In this document: positions 31,770 through 40,545 of the stretch, one piece after another | Layout: each line of letters opens with the position of its first letter | Position numbering within the stretch: the stretch's first letter is position 1 | Source: Phycisphaerales bacterium | GTDB taxonomy: Bacteria > Planctomycetota > Phycisphaerae > Phycisphaerales > UBA1924 | Length of the DNA stretch: 64,000 nt | Assembly: GCA_020853815.1 (NCBI GenBank) | Contig: JADYYE010000088.1 | Coordinates: 1-64,000 of the forward strand | Reading direction: 5' to 3' | The notes under the pieces: generated by a model | Database searches by the model: none | The model's input: only the letters and a program-made list of their open reading frames with translations | Told to the model about the DNA's origin: nothing | Translations under genes and position numbers: made by a program

Positions 31770-33305
31770 CTACTTGTCCTCCACGAATCGGGCCCTCGTA
31801 TCCACCCGTGTCTCCACCTCGTGCCTCGGGTCTCCCGATCGCCTGAGCACCTCAGTCGTGCTCAGCGTTTTCTGCATCGCGAATCGAACGACTTCGCCGC
31901 CGTACTGTTTCACCAATGCGGCACCGGGAATCTCCGCCTCGGAATACTCGCTTCCCTTGACCAGAACGTCAGGGCGTACCCGATCGATTGACTCGACAGG
32001 CGTATCTTCTTCGAAAACCATCACAGCGTCGACCGAGGCAATCCCGGACAAGACGGTAATGCGATCTTCGAGCATATTGACGGGGCGATTCGGTCCCTTG
32101 TACTCGCGAACCTTCTGGTCAGTGTTCGTCGCCACGATGAGAAAGTTGCCCCGCGATTTCGCGAAGTCCAAGAGCGCGACATGCCCCGCGTGGAGCACGT
32201 CGAAACAGCCGTTGGTAAAGACGACCTTTCCGCCGCGGCGTTTGACCTCCGCGACCTCGACCAAGAGTTCACGCATGGTGCGGAGTTTTCCGCCGCCGGC
32301 CCGCACGATCGAGAGCAGCGACAGATGCACTTTTTCCAACGGGATCGGCTGCACGCCGAAGACCTCGACCTCGAGCCCCGCGGCCGCGTTGGCGAATCGA
32401 ACCGCGTCGGCCCAGTCGATCGCGTTGGCGCGGGCCGCCGCCAGCCCCGCGAGGAACATGTCGCCCGCGCCTGTCACGTCGTAGACCTGCCTTGCGATGG
32501 TGGGCACGCTGAGCGGCTCGCCCCCCCGCTCCTGCAGCATCGCGCCGTGACGATCGAGCGTCAGCACGACCGCGTCGAGCTCGCACTCATGGAGCAGCTT
32601 CTCCGCCAGCTCGCGGTTGTGCTCGCCGCTTGCTTCGCCGTGCGTGCGCAGGCCGGTCGCCGTCTCGGCCTCGGTGCGGTTGGGCGTGATCGCCGCGGCG
32701 CCGCGGTACTTTGAATAATCATCGAGCCGCGCCGGGTCGACAAACACCGGCTTGCCCGCACGCCGGGCGGCACGGATCACGCCCTGGCAGAACTCGGGCG
32801 TGCATACGCCCTTGTCATAATCCTCGATGCATACCACGTCGACGCTCGGGAGGGATCTTTCGAATGTGGCAAGAAGTTCCGCGACAACTTCGGAAGAGAG
32901 CGGCTCGCGCGATTCGTAATCGACTCGGAACATCTTCTGAGGATGGCGGGCCTGCGCCTTGCCGATCAGGTTCTGCTTCACCGTGGTCGGGCGCGAGGGA
33001 TCAATCACCAGCCCGGCGACGTCGACGCCCTGTGAAGACAGCGAATCGCGGAGCGCCCGGGCCGCGTCGTCGTTGCCCGTCACGCCCATCGCGAGGACTT
33101 TGCCCTTGAGGGCGACCAGGTCGAGGCAGACGTTGGCCGAGCCGCCCGGACGGTCCTCGCGCGACGACACATGCAGGATCGGCACGGGCGCATCGGCGCT
33201 CAAACGCTCCGCGTCGCCGTACACGAGCTGATCGAGCATGAAATCGCCGACGACCAACGCCGTGAAGGGCTTCCAGCGGGCGACATGCTCAAGCAGCGAG
33301 TCCAT
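31770..33305 (-). CDS. hldE: Bifunctional D-glycero-beta-D-manno-heptose-7-phosphate kinase / 1-phosphate adenylyltransferase
   Basis: 511 aa. The N-terminal ribokinase-like kinase (about 1-330) shows GDFMLDQLVYGDAERLSADAP, RPGGSANVCLDL and the catalytic DVTGAGDMF (about 276). The C-terminal nucleotidyltransferase (about 345-490) has FTNGCFDVLHAGHVALL (about 360) and VLVKGSEYSE. It makes ADP-heptose precursors for the LPS inner core, so the organism probably has heptose-containing LPS. A TAAAAT at about 33345 and GGAG before the ATG suggest a conventional leader. It heads a unit with the membrane and ASCH genes. Confidence 0.93.
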   Translation of the reverse strand: MDSLLEHVARWKPFTALVVGDFMLDQLVYGDAERLSADAPVPILHVSSREDRPGGSANVCLDLVALKGKVLAMGVTGNDDAARALRDSLSSQGVDVAGLVIDPSRPTTVKQNLIGKAQARHPQKMFRVDYESREPLSSEVVAELLATFERSLPSVDVVCIEDYDKGVCTPEFCQGVIRAARRAGKPVFVDPARLDDYSKYRGAAAITPNRTEAETATGLRTHGEASGEHNRELAEKLLHECELDAVVLTLDRHGAMLQERGGEPLSVPTIARQVYDVTGAGDMFLAGLAAARANAIDWADAVRFANAAAGLEVEVFGVQPIPLEKVHLSLLSIVRAGGGKLRTMRELLVEVAEVKRRGGKVVFTNGCFDVLHAGHVALLDFAKSRGNFLIVATNTDQKVREYKGPNRPVNMLEDRITVLSGIASVDAVMVFEEDTPVESIDRVRPDVLVKGSEYSEAEIPGAALVKQYGGEVVRFAMQKTLSTTEVLRRSGDPRHEVETRVDTRARFVEDK

Positions 33306-33388
33306 GCGTCGGGGAATCTCCGAATCGGCGTGATCGCCAGCTTATTTTAGCTCGCGGACCGTGCCGACGCGCGATCGCCGCAACAACC

Positions 33389-34444
33389 TCAGGTCTCGCT
33401 CGTTCCGCCCATTTCGTCGAGCGTCAGGGGGTGGGCGGCCTTTGCGATCGCCGCCGCCAGTTCTCCCCCACCACGCTCGAATTGCACCCCCAGTCGGGGC
33501 ACCGCGATCGCACAAGGCCAGGTCTCGGCCGGCACTTTCGAGAGCTTGCTCCAGTCCTTTTCCGTCACGACGATCACATCGCTCTTGTCTGCCGCCTTGG
33601 TAATGCGGGCCACGCTCGCCGCGTTGAATGGATCGTGGTCGCGGAGCGCGATGCTCGCGACCAGGTCCCTCCCAACGGTCTCGCGGGTCTGTGCCAGGAA
33701 GGCTTCGGAGTTTCCGATCGCGCACGCCGCTACGACCCGCTTGGAGCGCAGCCAGTCCACCGCTCGCACCTGCACGTCGTGACCATGATGCACGCGAAGG
33801 TCCAGCCACTCGTGGCGGGCGCTCGCGAGCAGGGCGTTCGGCGAGACCTCTCGCACGCGACGCAGCATGTCGTCGACCACGCGCGCCGCCACTCGCTCCG
33901 CGTGGGTCACGACCACGGCCTGCGCCCGCGCCAACGACGAAACGGGCTCGCGCAGCCACCCCGCGGGCAACAGGCGATCGAGGAACACCGATCGAGTGGC
34001 GTCGAGCAGCACGATGTCGAGCTGGCGCGCCAGGCGGCGGTGCTGAAAGCCGTCGTCAAGTACGATGCAGTCGACGCCCTCGCCCTCGCTGGTGGCAAAG
34101 AGCTCGATCAATCCCTCGACGCGATCGGGACGCGCGACAATCGGAACGCCCGCGCGAACGCGCCGGTAGAGCGCCGCCTCGTCCGAGCCATCCGGCCCCG
34201 CGCGGAAACCTCGCATCGCGACGCAGGGCTTCTTCCCCGCGTCGCGCAGCAGGCCGAGCGCGTGCACGACCATCGGCGTCTTGCCCGTGCCGCCGACCGA
34301 GAGATTGCCCACGCTGATGACAGGGCGGTCGAGGTGGACCACGCCGCGTCCGGCGTCAAAGGCGGCGTTTCGAGACGCGATGACCTTCCCATAGATCGCC
34401 GAGGCCAGGGCCCCGAGCGGCGCGAGCACGCCGCGACCCAGCAC
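33389..34444 (-). CDS. lpxK: Tetraacyldisaccharide 4'-kinase
   Basis: About 351 aa from the chosen GTG. LpxK phosphorylates the 4' position of the lipid A precursor at the inner membrane. Visible: a P-loop in SVGNLSVGGTGKTPMVVHAL, FRAGPDGSDEAALY, and the lipid-A kinase motif VLDDGFQHRRLARQLDIVLLDA. The N-terminal hydrophobic helix is short (LAPLGALASAIYGKV). The frame is open to 34582 but would overlap the upstream gene by about 89 bp, so a GTG at 34444 or 34429 is likelier. With hldE next to it this is an LPS cluster. Confidence 0.9.
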   Translation of the reverse strand: MLGRGVLAPLGALASAIYGKVIASRNAAFDAGRGVVHLDRPVISVGNLSVGGTGKTPMVVHALGLLRDAGKKPCVAMRGFRAGPDGSDEAALYRRVRAGVPIVARPDRVEGLIELFATSEGEGVDCIVLDDGFQHRRLARQLDIVLLDATRSVFLDRLLPAGWLREPVSSLARAQAVVVTHAERVAARVVDDMLRRVREVSPNALLASARHEWLDLRVHHGHDVQVRAVDWLRSKRVVAACAIGNSEAFLAQTRETVGRDLVASIALRDHDPFNAASVARITKAADKSDVIVVTEKDWSKLSKVPAETWPCAIAVPRLGVQFERGGGELAAAIAKAAHPLTLDEMGGTSET

Positions 34445-34493
34445 GCCCGGCGGCGGGATGCCCTGCGAAAGTGCGCCCGATGCTGCCGCCGAT

Positions 34494-34928
34494 TCAGTTC
34501 CGATCGCTCGCGTCCTCAGCGCCGGCGGCCGGCGAATTGATCGCCGCCCCCGCGCGGACCGCACGCCGCGACAGGTTCTCATAGAACCCGCGCCGGATCT
34601 CGCGCTGCTCGGCCCGGTGCAGCCGGAGCGTATTGAGAATATCCAAGCACGCGAGCATCAGCACGATCGCCACCAGCCCCAACACCGCCATCCACGACAA
34701 CGCGAATGCACGGGGGGCGGCCGGGGATGCGATGCAGAAGGCGTACACCGCCACGGGGATCGTGGCGAGCATGATCCAGCCATTGACGCGCCGGATCCGA
34801 CGGCGGCTCTCGGGCATCTCGACCCGCGAGAGCAGCGCGACGTGCGCCGCCACGAGCAAGAGCGTCACCACGCCTAGCGGCACGCCGATCCACGCATTCA
34901 GGATGGGCCCGGAGGCCATCGTCATCAT
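34494..34928 (-). CDS. Small three-helix membrane protein, unknown function
   Basis: 144 aa with three transmembrane segments (WIGVPLGVVTLLLVAAHVAL, GWIMLATIPVAVYAFCIA, LSWMAVLGLVAIVLMLACL) and a cytoplasmic tail with RGFYENLSRRAVR. No family recognised. Its first ATG overlaps the maf stop as ATGA, and lpxK follows; it may be an envelope accessory cotranscribed with them. Confidence 0.7.
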   Translation of the reverse strand: MMTMASGPILNAWIGVPLGVVTLLLVAAHVALLSRVEMPESRRRIRRVNGWIMLATIPVAVYAFCIASPAAPRAFALSWMAVLGLVAIVLMLACLDILNTLRLHRAEQREIRRGFYENLSRRAVRAGAAINSPAAGAEDASDRN

Positions 34929-35569
34929 GCGGCCGACTCCGCGGCGGAGAGACGCGCGAGTCGCTTCTTCAGCGGCCCGACCGGCAAGCCCATGATGGTG
35001 TCGGCCCGCCCGACAAACTCGATCGGCCAGCCGCCCGCGATCCGCTCGCTGAGGTTGTACGCGCCCGCCTTGCCCGCCCACTGGCCGCTGGCGATGTACT
35101 CGCGCACCATGTCCTCGGAAAGATCGCCGACATGCACGCTCGCGCGATCAACGAACAGATCGCGACGCCCGGTGCGCGGCTCGAGCACCGCGACGCCCGT
35201 CACGACCTCGTGCCGTCCACGCGACAGCCGGCGCACGATCCGCTCGGCGTCCGCGGCGTCGACGGGGGTGCCGATCAGCTCGCCGTCCTTCACGCACGCG
35301 GTGTCCGCGCCGATCACGACGTCGGCCTCGCGCATGATCGACTCCATCCCCGCGCGGGCCTTGAGATAGGCCAGCGCCGCCACCCACTGCGCGGGCGAGA
35401 CATGCCCGGGCTCAAGCTCGGAATCTTCGATCCCAGGATGACCGAAGCGGTGCGGCAGCCCGGCCTCGTTTAGGAGCGCGCGCCGGCGCGGCGACCGGCT
35501 GGCCAAATAGACCTCGCCCACGCCCTCGAGCCCGGCCCCATTCCCGGTCTTGGTTTCGTTCTCACCCAC
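34925..35569 (-). CDS. maf: Maf-family nucleotide pyrophosphatase
   Basis: 214 aa. Family marks: YLASRSPRRRALLNEAGLP at the N-terminus, ADTACVKDGELIGTPVDAADA (metal-binding Asp), SRGRHEVVTGVAV, and the late motif GKAGAYNLSERIAGGWPIEFVGRADTIMGLPV. Maf enzymes hydrolyse non-canonical or modified nucleoside triphosphates. The start is GTG: 35569 lies 6 nt after TAAACT (35576-35581), a -10-like hexamer, while GTG 35575 would abut it. First gene of the maf, membrane protein, lpxK unit. Confidence 0.9.
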   Translation of the reverse strand: MGENETKTGNGAGLEGVGEVYLASRSPRRRALLNEAGLPHRFGHPGIEDSELEPGHVSPAQWVAALAYLKARAGMESIMREADVVIGADTACVKDGELIGTPVDAADAERIVRRLSRGRHEVVTGVAVLEPRTGRRDLFVDRASVHVGDLSEDMVREYIASGQWAGKAGAYNLSERIAGGWPIEFVGRADTIMGLPVGPLKKRLARLSAAESAA

Positions 35570-35702
35570 GCCCACAGTTTACCTCTTTTTGCCCGGAACC
35601 CAACCCCATATATCGCCGAGGCTTACAACTTCGCCCTCCCACCCCTCCCGAAGCGCAATGACGGCCCTCCCCGTCCCATCGACACGCCCCCTACGGTCCC
35701 CC

Positions 35703-36482
35703 ATGCGTTCCCACCTGCTGCAGACGGACATTTGCTGGCACGATCGGCAGAAGAACTTTGACCGGGTCCGCGCTCTGCTCGCCCCCGTAAGCGTGGCGGC
35801 CGGCGATCTCATCCTGCTCCCCGAGATGTTCGACAAGGGCTTCTCGATGGACATTCAGGAGACCGCCGACAAGGACGGCGAGACGCTGTCGTTCCTGACT
35901 TCGCTGGCGAAGGACTTCAAGTCCTACGTGCTCGGGCCACGCGTCGTTCGCGCCAGCCACTCCGCCAAGGCGTCCAACACGATCTCGATCATTTCACCCG
36001 AGGGTGCTCTGATCGATGAATATCAAAAGATCCACCCGTTCACGGCCGGGCACGAGCACGAGGCCTTTGAGGGCGGCTCACGCGTCGTGACCTTCAACAC
36101 CGCGGACCCGGCGCTCACGATCTGCCCGGTTATCTGCTACGACCTCCGCTTCCCGGAACTGTTCAGGATCGGGCTCTCACGCGGCGCGCAGGTCTTCACG
36201 GTCCATGCCAACTGGCTCTCGACCCGCCACGCCCACTGGCGGATTCTCGCACTCGCACGCGCGATCGAGAACCAGGCCTATGTCCTTGCGATCAACCGCG
36301 TGGGCAGCGACCCCAACGCGACCTACCTCGGCGGCACGATCGCCATCGACCCGCGCGGCGACGTCGTCGGCGAGCTGGGCGACCAGGAAGGCGTGCTCTC
36401 GGTCGACATCGACGCGGACGAGGTCCGGCGCTGGCGGGAGAAATTCCCCGCCGTTCGCGATCGTCGCCTGCTGATTGGTTGA
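35703..36482 (+). CDS. Carbon-nitrogen hydrolase (nitrilase superfamily, omega-amidase-like)
   Basis: 259 aa with the full nitrilase triad: Glu in LILLPEMFDKGFS, Lys in YQKIHPFTAG and Cys in VICYDLRFPELFR. EMFDKGFS, HPFTAGHEHEAFEGG and the overall length match the omega-amidase/YafV branch, which hydrolyses alpha-ketoglutaramate and related omega-amides. The ATG at 35703 lies 5 nt after TACGGT with no Shine-Dalgarno. It is convergent with the FHA-GspE gene, 24 bp away. Confidence 0.87.
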   Translation: MRSHLLQTDICWHDRQKNFDRVRALLAPVSVAAGDLILLPEMFDKGFSMDIQETADKDGETLSFLTSLAKDFKSYVLGPRVVRASHSAKASNTISIISPEGALIDEYQKIHPFTAGHEHEAFEGGSRVVTFNTADPALTICPVICYDLRFPELFRIGLSRGAQVFTVHANWLSTRHAHWRILALARAIENQAYVLAINRVGSDPNATYLGGTIAIDPRGDVVGELGDQEGVLSVDIDADEVRRWREKFPAVRDRRLLIG

Positions 36483-36506
36483 TCGACGCCCCGGCCCGAC
36501 CGGCGC

Positions 36507-38150
36507 TTATCCCTGCCCCGCGACCTGGTCGACCTCATCGAGCGTCGTGACGCCCTCGGCCACGAGCCTCCAGCCGAACTGCGCCAGCGTCGTAAACAGG
36601 CCGCCCTCGATCACCTTCTTCATCGCGGCGATTGTCGGCTCGGTGAGGATCACGTCGCGCAGCTCGTCGGTGAAATCAAGCAGTTCAAAGATCGCCCGGC
36701 GCCCGCGGAATCCGGTCTTGAGGCATCGCGTGCAGCCCGTGGCGGTGTAGATCGACGTCTTCCCCTGCAGGTGCTTGCCCAGGCGCGTCGCCTGCCCGGG
36801 CGCGACGCGGATCGGCTGCTTGCAGTGATCGCACAGGTGACGCACCAGTCGCTGCGCGAGCACGAGATCGAGCGAATTTGCCACCAGGTACGGCTCGACC
36901 TTCAGGTCAAGCAGGCGGAACACCGCCGCGATCGTGTCCTTCGCATGGACCGTCGAGAAGACCAGGTGCCCGGTCATGGCGGCCTGCATCGCGGTTCGGG
37001 CCGTCTCCTCGTCGCGGATTTCGCCCACCAAGATCACGTCGGGGTCCTGCCGCAGCACGCTGCGCAGCAGCCCGCCGAACGAGTTGCCCTTGTGGTCGTC
37101 GACGGGGATCTGCGTCACGCCCTCGATCTGATACTCGACCGGGTCTTCGATCGTGACGACGTTTCGTCCGAGGCGATCGATCTCGCGCACAGCGTTGTAC
37201 AGCGTCGTGGTCTTGCCGCTCCCCGTCGGCCCGCACACCAGGAGCAGCCCGTGGTCCTGCGAGCACACCCGCTTGATACGGTCCATCATGTAGCCGACGA
37301 GGCCGAGGTCGTTCAGGCTCTGCGGGACCGAACGCGTATCAAGGATTCGCACGACGAGCTTCTGACCGTACACGCTGGGCGTAAAGCTGATGCGGAAGTC
37401 CACGCGCCGCCCGCCCAGGATCGCCGAGAAATGCCCTTCCTGCACCGAATCGCGAGCCTGGATCTTGATGTGGCACGCGGTTTTGATGAGGCCATAGATC
37501 AGCTCGCCCACGCGCACGGGCAGGTCGATGATCGCGACCATCTGCCCGTCGACACGGAGGCGGACGTGATGCCGCTCGCCCTTGGGCTCGACATGGATGT
37601 CGGTCGCGCGAGCCTTGGAGGCAAGCTGGAGCAGCAGCCGCACCGCGTTCGGCCCGTCGCTGTTGCCCGCAAGGGCCTGCGAGGGCTGCCCGCCCGCGTC
37701 GATGATCTGGATCGACTCCGCGGCCTGCTTGGGCGGGAGCGCATCGATCAACCCCAGCAACTCCGCGACCCACGCGGCGTTCGCGGACGGCGACGTATCT
37801 TCGTGATCCGGGGCGGCGTCGTCCGACACCGACTCGGAGAACGACGACCTAGTCGTTCCCGAGGGCTCGAGCAGGAACTCGTGCCCGCCCACGCGCAGCA
37901 CGTCCCCCGGCGAGAGCGGCGCGCTGGTGATCTTGATCTCGTTCACTTTCGTGCCGTTGCGCGAGCCCAGATCGCGCACGACGTAGTAGCCACCGGCGGG
38001 GTCGCGCTCGATGACGCAATGAAATCGGCTGGCCCGTTCGTCGCGGATGCAGATCGTGTTGTCGGGGTGGCGTCCGATCGTGATCGACTCGGACCCGAGC
38101 GTGACCTGCTCGGCCTCCCCGCGGATCGGCTTGAGTTGAAGGCTTGACAT
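36507..38150 (-). CDS. GspE/PilB-type ATPase fused to an N-terminal FHA domain
   Basis: 547 aa. Residues about 1-95 form a forkhead-associated domain (SITIGRHPDNTICIRDERASRFHC, RDLGSRNGTKVN), which binds phospho-threonine. A linker rich in Ser and Asp follows, then the secretion ATPase: Walker A CGPTGSGKTTT (about 306), VILVGEIRDEETA and paired Cys motifs CDHC and CTRC. The usual N-terminal GspE domain is missing, so the FHA module replaces it, which suggests control by Ser/Thr kinase phosphorylation. A GGGAGGAA about 13 nt before the ATG gives a leader. It is one of two such ATPases in the window. Confidence 0.88.
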   Translation of the reverse strand: MSSLQLKPIRGEAEQVTLGSESITIGRHPDNTICIRDERASRFHCVIERDPAGGYYVVRDLGSRNGTKVNEIKITSAPLSPGDVLRVGGHEFLLEPSGTTRSSFSESVSDDAAPDHEDTSPSANAAWVAELLGLIDALPPKQAAESIQIIDAGGQPSQALAGNSDGPNAVRLLLQLASKARATDIHVEPKGERHHVRLRVDGQMVAIIDLPVRVGELIYGLIKTACHIKIQARDSVQEGHFSAILGGRRVDFRISFTPSVYGQKLVVRILDTRSVPQSLNDLGLVGYMMDRIKRVCSQDHGLLLVCGPTGSGKTTTLYNAVREIDRLGRNVVTIEDPVEYQIEGVTQIPVDDHKGNSFGGLLRSVLRQDPDVILVGEIRDEETARTAMQAAMTGHLVFSTVHAKDTIAAVFRLLDLKVEPYLVANSLDLVLAQRLVRHLCDHCKQPIRVAPGQATRLGKHLQGKTSIYTATGCTRCLKTGFRGRRAIFELLDFTDELRDVILTEPTIAAMKKVIEGGLFTTLAQFGWRLVAEGVTTLDEVDQVAGQG

Positions 38151-38225
38151 AGGCGCGGGGGTTCCTCCCGCCGGCACACCCAACCAGCGTCAGAGAAGTC
38201 TATCCGAAATGCCCCCGGCCGGCCC

Positions 38226-38231
38226 TACACT
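38226..38231 (+). promoter_or_regulatory. Probable -10 element of serS
   Basis: TACACT ends 8 nt before the serS ATG (38240), separated by CTGGCCCC with no Shine-Dalgarno. The predicted transcription start would be at or next to the ATG. Confidence 0.45.
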
Positions 38232-38239
38232 CTGGCCCC

Positions 38240-39658
38240 ATGATCGACATCAAACTCCTGCGCGAAAACCCGGCCCGCTTTGCCCTCGGCGCCAAGGCCA
38301 AGAACATCCCGATCGACATCGAGCGCATCCTGAAGCTCGACGTCGAACGCCGCCAGCTCCAGGGCGAGGGCGACAAGCTCCGCGCCGAGCAGGGGAAGTT
38401 CGCCAAGGAATCGGGCCCGCAGATCGGCAAGCTCAAGGGCCAGCTCAAGGGGCTGAAGGGCGCCGACGCCGAAGCGGTTCAGAAGCAGCTCGACGAGCTT
38501 TCCGCCAAGCCGCTGGCGCTCAAGAGCGCCGAGGCCGAGATCAGCAAGCGCCTCGCGGTGCTCGACCCGGAACTCAACCAGCTCCTGCTCCAGGTGCCGC
38601 TCCCACCGGATTCGGACGTTCCGATCGGCGCCTCGGCCGAGGACAACGTCGAGATCTCGCGCTGGAGCCCGGACGGCTTCGACACGTCCAAGTCGTTTGA
38701 GTCGCAGCGCGGCTTCAAGCCCAAGACCCACCTCGAAATCGTCCGCGACCTCAAGCTCGCCGACTTTGAACGCGGCGTGAAGCTCGCGGGCTCCCGCTCG
38801 TACATCCTGACGGGCGACGGCATGGCGCTGCATTTGGCCGTGCTGCGCTACGCGGTGGACTTCATGGTGTACAAGCAGGGCTTCTCTCCCATGAGCGTGC
38901 CGGTGCTCGTGAAGGAAGAGGCGATGGTGGGCACGGGCTTCTTCCCCGGGGGGCGCGAGCAGGCGTATCTCATCGATGAAACGCACCGCGCGGGCGACCC
39001 CGAGGGCTACGACCTCTATCTGACGGGCACGGGCGAGGTCGGGCTCATGGGCGTTCACATGGGCGAGATTCTCGATGAATCCTTGCTCCCGCTCCGCTAT
39101 GTGACGGTCTCGACGTGCTTCCGGCGCGAGGCCGGCGCCGCGGGCAAGGACACCGCGGGCCTGTACCGCATCCACCAGTTCGACAAGGTCGAGCAGGTGG
39201 TGATCTGCAAGGCCGACGAGGGCGAGAGCCGCGCCTGGCACAAGAAGATGATGGGCTACGTGCAGGAACTCCTGCGCTCGCTCTCGATCCCGCACCGCCT
39301 CCTGCAGTGCTGTACGGGTGACCTTGGGCCCAAGAACGCCGACATGGTCGACATCGAATCGTGGATGCCCGGACGAGGCGAGGTTGGGAAGGACGGCGTC
39401 CCCAGCGGCGCGTACGGCGAGACGCACTCCGCCAGCCGCCTGTACGACTACCAGTGCCGCCGCCTCAACATGCGATATCGCGCTGGCGGCGCCGTGGGCA
39501 AGGGCGAGACGGTCTTCTGCCACTCGCTGAACAACACCGTGCTCGCGTCGCCACGCTTCCTGATTCCGCTCCTGGAGAATCACCAGAACGCGGACGGCAG
39601 CGTGACGATCCCCGAGCCGCTCCGACCCTACATGGGCGGGAAGAACAGGATCGGGTAG
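38240..39658 (+). CDS. serS: Seryl-tRNA synthetase
   Basis: A 472-aa class II synthetase. It begins MIDIKLLRENPARF with the N-terminal coiled-coil arm (about 30-115) that binds the long variable arm of tRNA-Ser. Motif 2 lies in VSTCFRREAGAAGKDTAGLYRIHQFDKVE and motif 3 in NNTVLASPRFLIPLLENHQN. It is slightly longer than the usual 420-430 aa, through short insertions around the motif 1 region and GGREQAYLIDETHRAG. Function: charging tRNA-Ser and tRNA-Sec. Confidence 0.96.
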   Translation: MIDIKLLRENPARFALGAKAKNIPIDIERILKLDVERRQLQGEGDKLRAEQGKFAKESGPQIGKLKGQLKGLKGADAEAVQKQLDELSAKPLALKSAEAEISKRLAVLDPELNQLLLQVPLPPDSDVPIGASAEDNVEISRWSPDGFDTSKSFESQRGFKPKTHLEIVRDLKLADFERGVKLAGSRSYILTGDGMALHLAVLRYAVDFMVYKQGFSPMSVPVLVKEEAMVGTGFFPGGREQAYLIDETHRAGDPEGYDLYLTGTGEVGLMGVHMGEILDESLLPLRYVTVSTCFRREAGAAGKDTAGLYRIHQFDKVEQVVICKADEGESRAWHKKMMGYVQELLRSLSIPHRLLQCCTGDLGPKNADMVDIESWMPGRGEVGKDGVPSGAYGETHSASRLYDYQCRRLNMRYRAGGAVGKGETVFCHSLNNTVLASPRFLIPLLENHQNADGSVTIPEPLRPYMGGKNRIG

Positions 39659-39730
39659 ACGTGGCGCCGCCTTCTCGCTCGGTTCGCGCGGGGCCGAACG
39701 CCCCATCGCGCGTGTTCGCCGCGCGCACCC

Positions 39731-39736
39731 TATGAT
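39731..39736 (+). promoter_or_regulatory. Probable -10 element of the toxin-antitoxin pair
   Basis: TATGAT ends 6 nt before the ATG at 39743, so transcription should start at the ATG. There is no Shine-Dalgarno in the intervening CTCTGC. Confidence 0.45.
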
Positions 39737-39742
39737 CTCTGC

Positions 39743-39976
39743 ATGTCCCGCGAACAGGAATTGCTCACGCGAATCACGATCAACCCGGCGCAGTGCGGCG
39801 GACGCCCGTGCATCCGGGGCCTCCGCATTCGAGTGCAAGACGTCCTTGAAATGATGGCCGGCGGCATGACGCCGCAGGACATCCTTCGAGATTTCCCGTA
39901 TCTGGAGGCGGACGACCTCAGCGCAAGCCTGATCTACGCCGCCCGGCGCGTGTCGCACCCCGAGGTCGCGGCGTGA
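39743..39976 (+). CDS. DUF433-family antitoxin
   Basis: A 77-aa DUF433 protein: RITINPAQCGGRPCIRGLRIRV, VLEMMAGGMTPQDILRDFPYLEADDL. DUF433 proteins are winged-helix-like antitoxins of the VapB45 type and bind their own promoter. The next gene overlaps by GTGA (39973-39976) and encodes the matching PIN-like toxin, a standard antitoxin-first arrangement. Confidence 0.88.
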   Translation: MSREQELLTRITINPAQCGGRPCIRGLRIRVQDVLEMMAGGMTPQDILRDFPYLEADDLSASLIYAARRVSHPEVAA

Positions 39977-40317
39977 GGTTCGTCGTCGATGCGCAGCTCC
40001 CGCCTGCGCTCGCGCCGCTCCTCCGCGAGGGGACGGGAAGCGAGACCGCGCATGTGCGCGATTTGGGCTGGCTCGAGGCGAGCGACCGGGCGATTTTCGA
40101 TTCGCTCAACAAGCCCGGTGATGTTCTTGTCACCAAAGACGCTGACTTCATCGCGATGGTGACGCGTTCGGGCCCGCCGCCGCAGGTGCTGTGGTTGCGG
40201 ACCGGCAATTGTGACAACGCACGGCTCTTTGTCTTCGTTCAGGCCGCACTCGCTCGGACGCTGGACCTTCTTGGCTCCGGCGAACCGGTCGTCGAGCTCG
40301 TGCGGAACCGCGAATAG
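39973..40317 (+). CDS. DUF5615 PIN-like toxin
   Basis: 114 aa, Mut7-C/DUF5615-type PIN-like domain. The N-terminal acidic residue is in MRFVVDAQLPPAL, HVRDLGW is followed by SDRAIFDSL, and the second acidic pair lies in LVTKDADFIAM. Predicted metal-dependent ribonuclease neutralized by the upstream DUF433 protein. The GTG start overlaps the antitoxin stop, implying coupled translation. A hairpin follows at 40344. Confidence 0.85.
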   Translation: MRFVVDAQLPPALAPLLREGTGSETAHVRDLGWLEASDRAIFDSLNKPGDVLVTKDADFIAMVTRSGPPPQVLWLRTGNCDNARLFVFVQAALARTLDLLGSGEPVVELVRNRE

Positions 40318-40343
40318 CTGGCCGCACGGATCGCCAAAAACAA

Positions 40344-40369
40344 CACCGGGCGGATTGCTCCGCCCGGTG
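40344..40369 (-). terminator. Intrinsic terminator, probably for the minus-strand RluA operon
   Basis: CACCGGGCGGA and TCCGCCCGGTG pair exactly around TTGC. On the minus strand the stem is followed by TTGTTTTT, a usable T-tract, 177 bp past the RluA-family stop at 40546. On the plus strand it also lies 27 bp after the toxin stop, so it may work in both directions. The rest of the 228-bp gap holds no gene. Confidence 0.7.
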
Positions 40370-40545
40370 CTTTGAAGTAACGCGGCGAGTCCCACACCAC
40401 AGGGCCCCGTCTCGTCTCTCGAGAACAAGTGTAGAAAAGACGGCAGCCCGCCGCAAGCTCAATCGTTCCTCCCGCTCCCGAATCTGAGAAGCCTGTCAAT
40501 AGCGGCTTCGGAAACAGGCTGCCAGTGCCTCTACGCACCGATCGG

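Noticed and set aside
34445-34582. Longer lpxK start
   Set aside because: It would overlap the upstream membrane-protein gene by about 89 bp and adds an Arg-rich stretch without lipid-kinase character.
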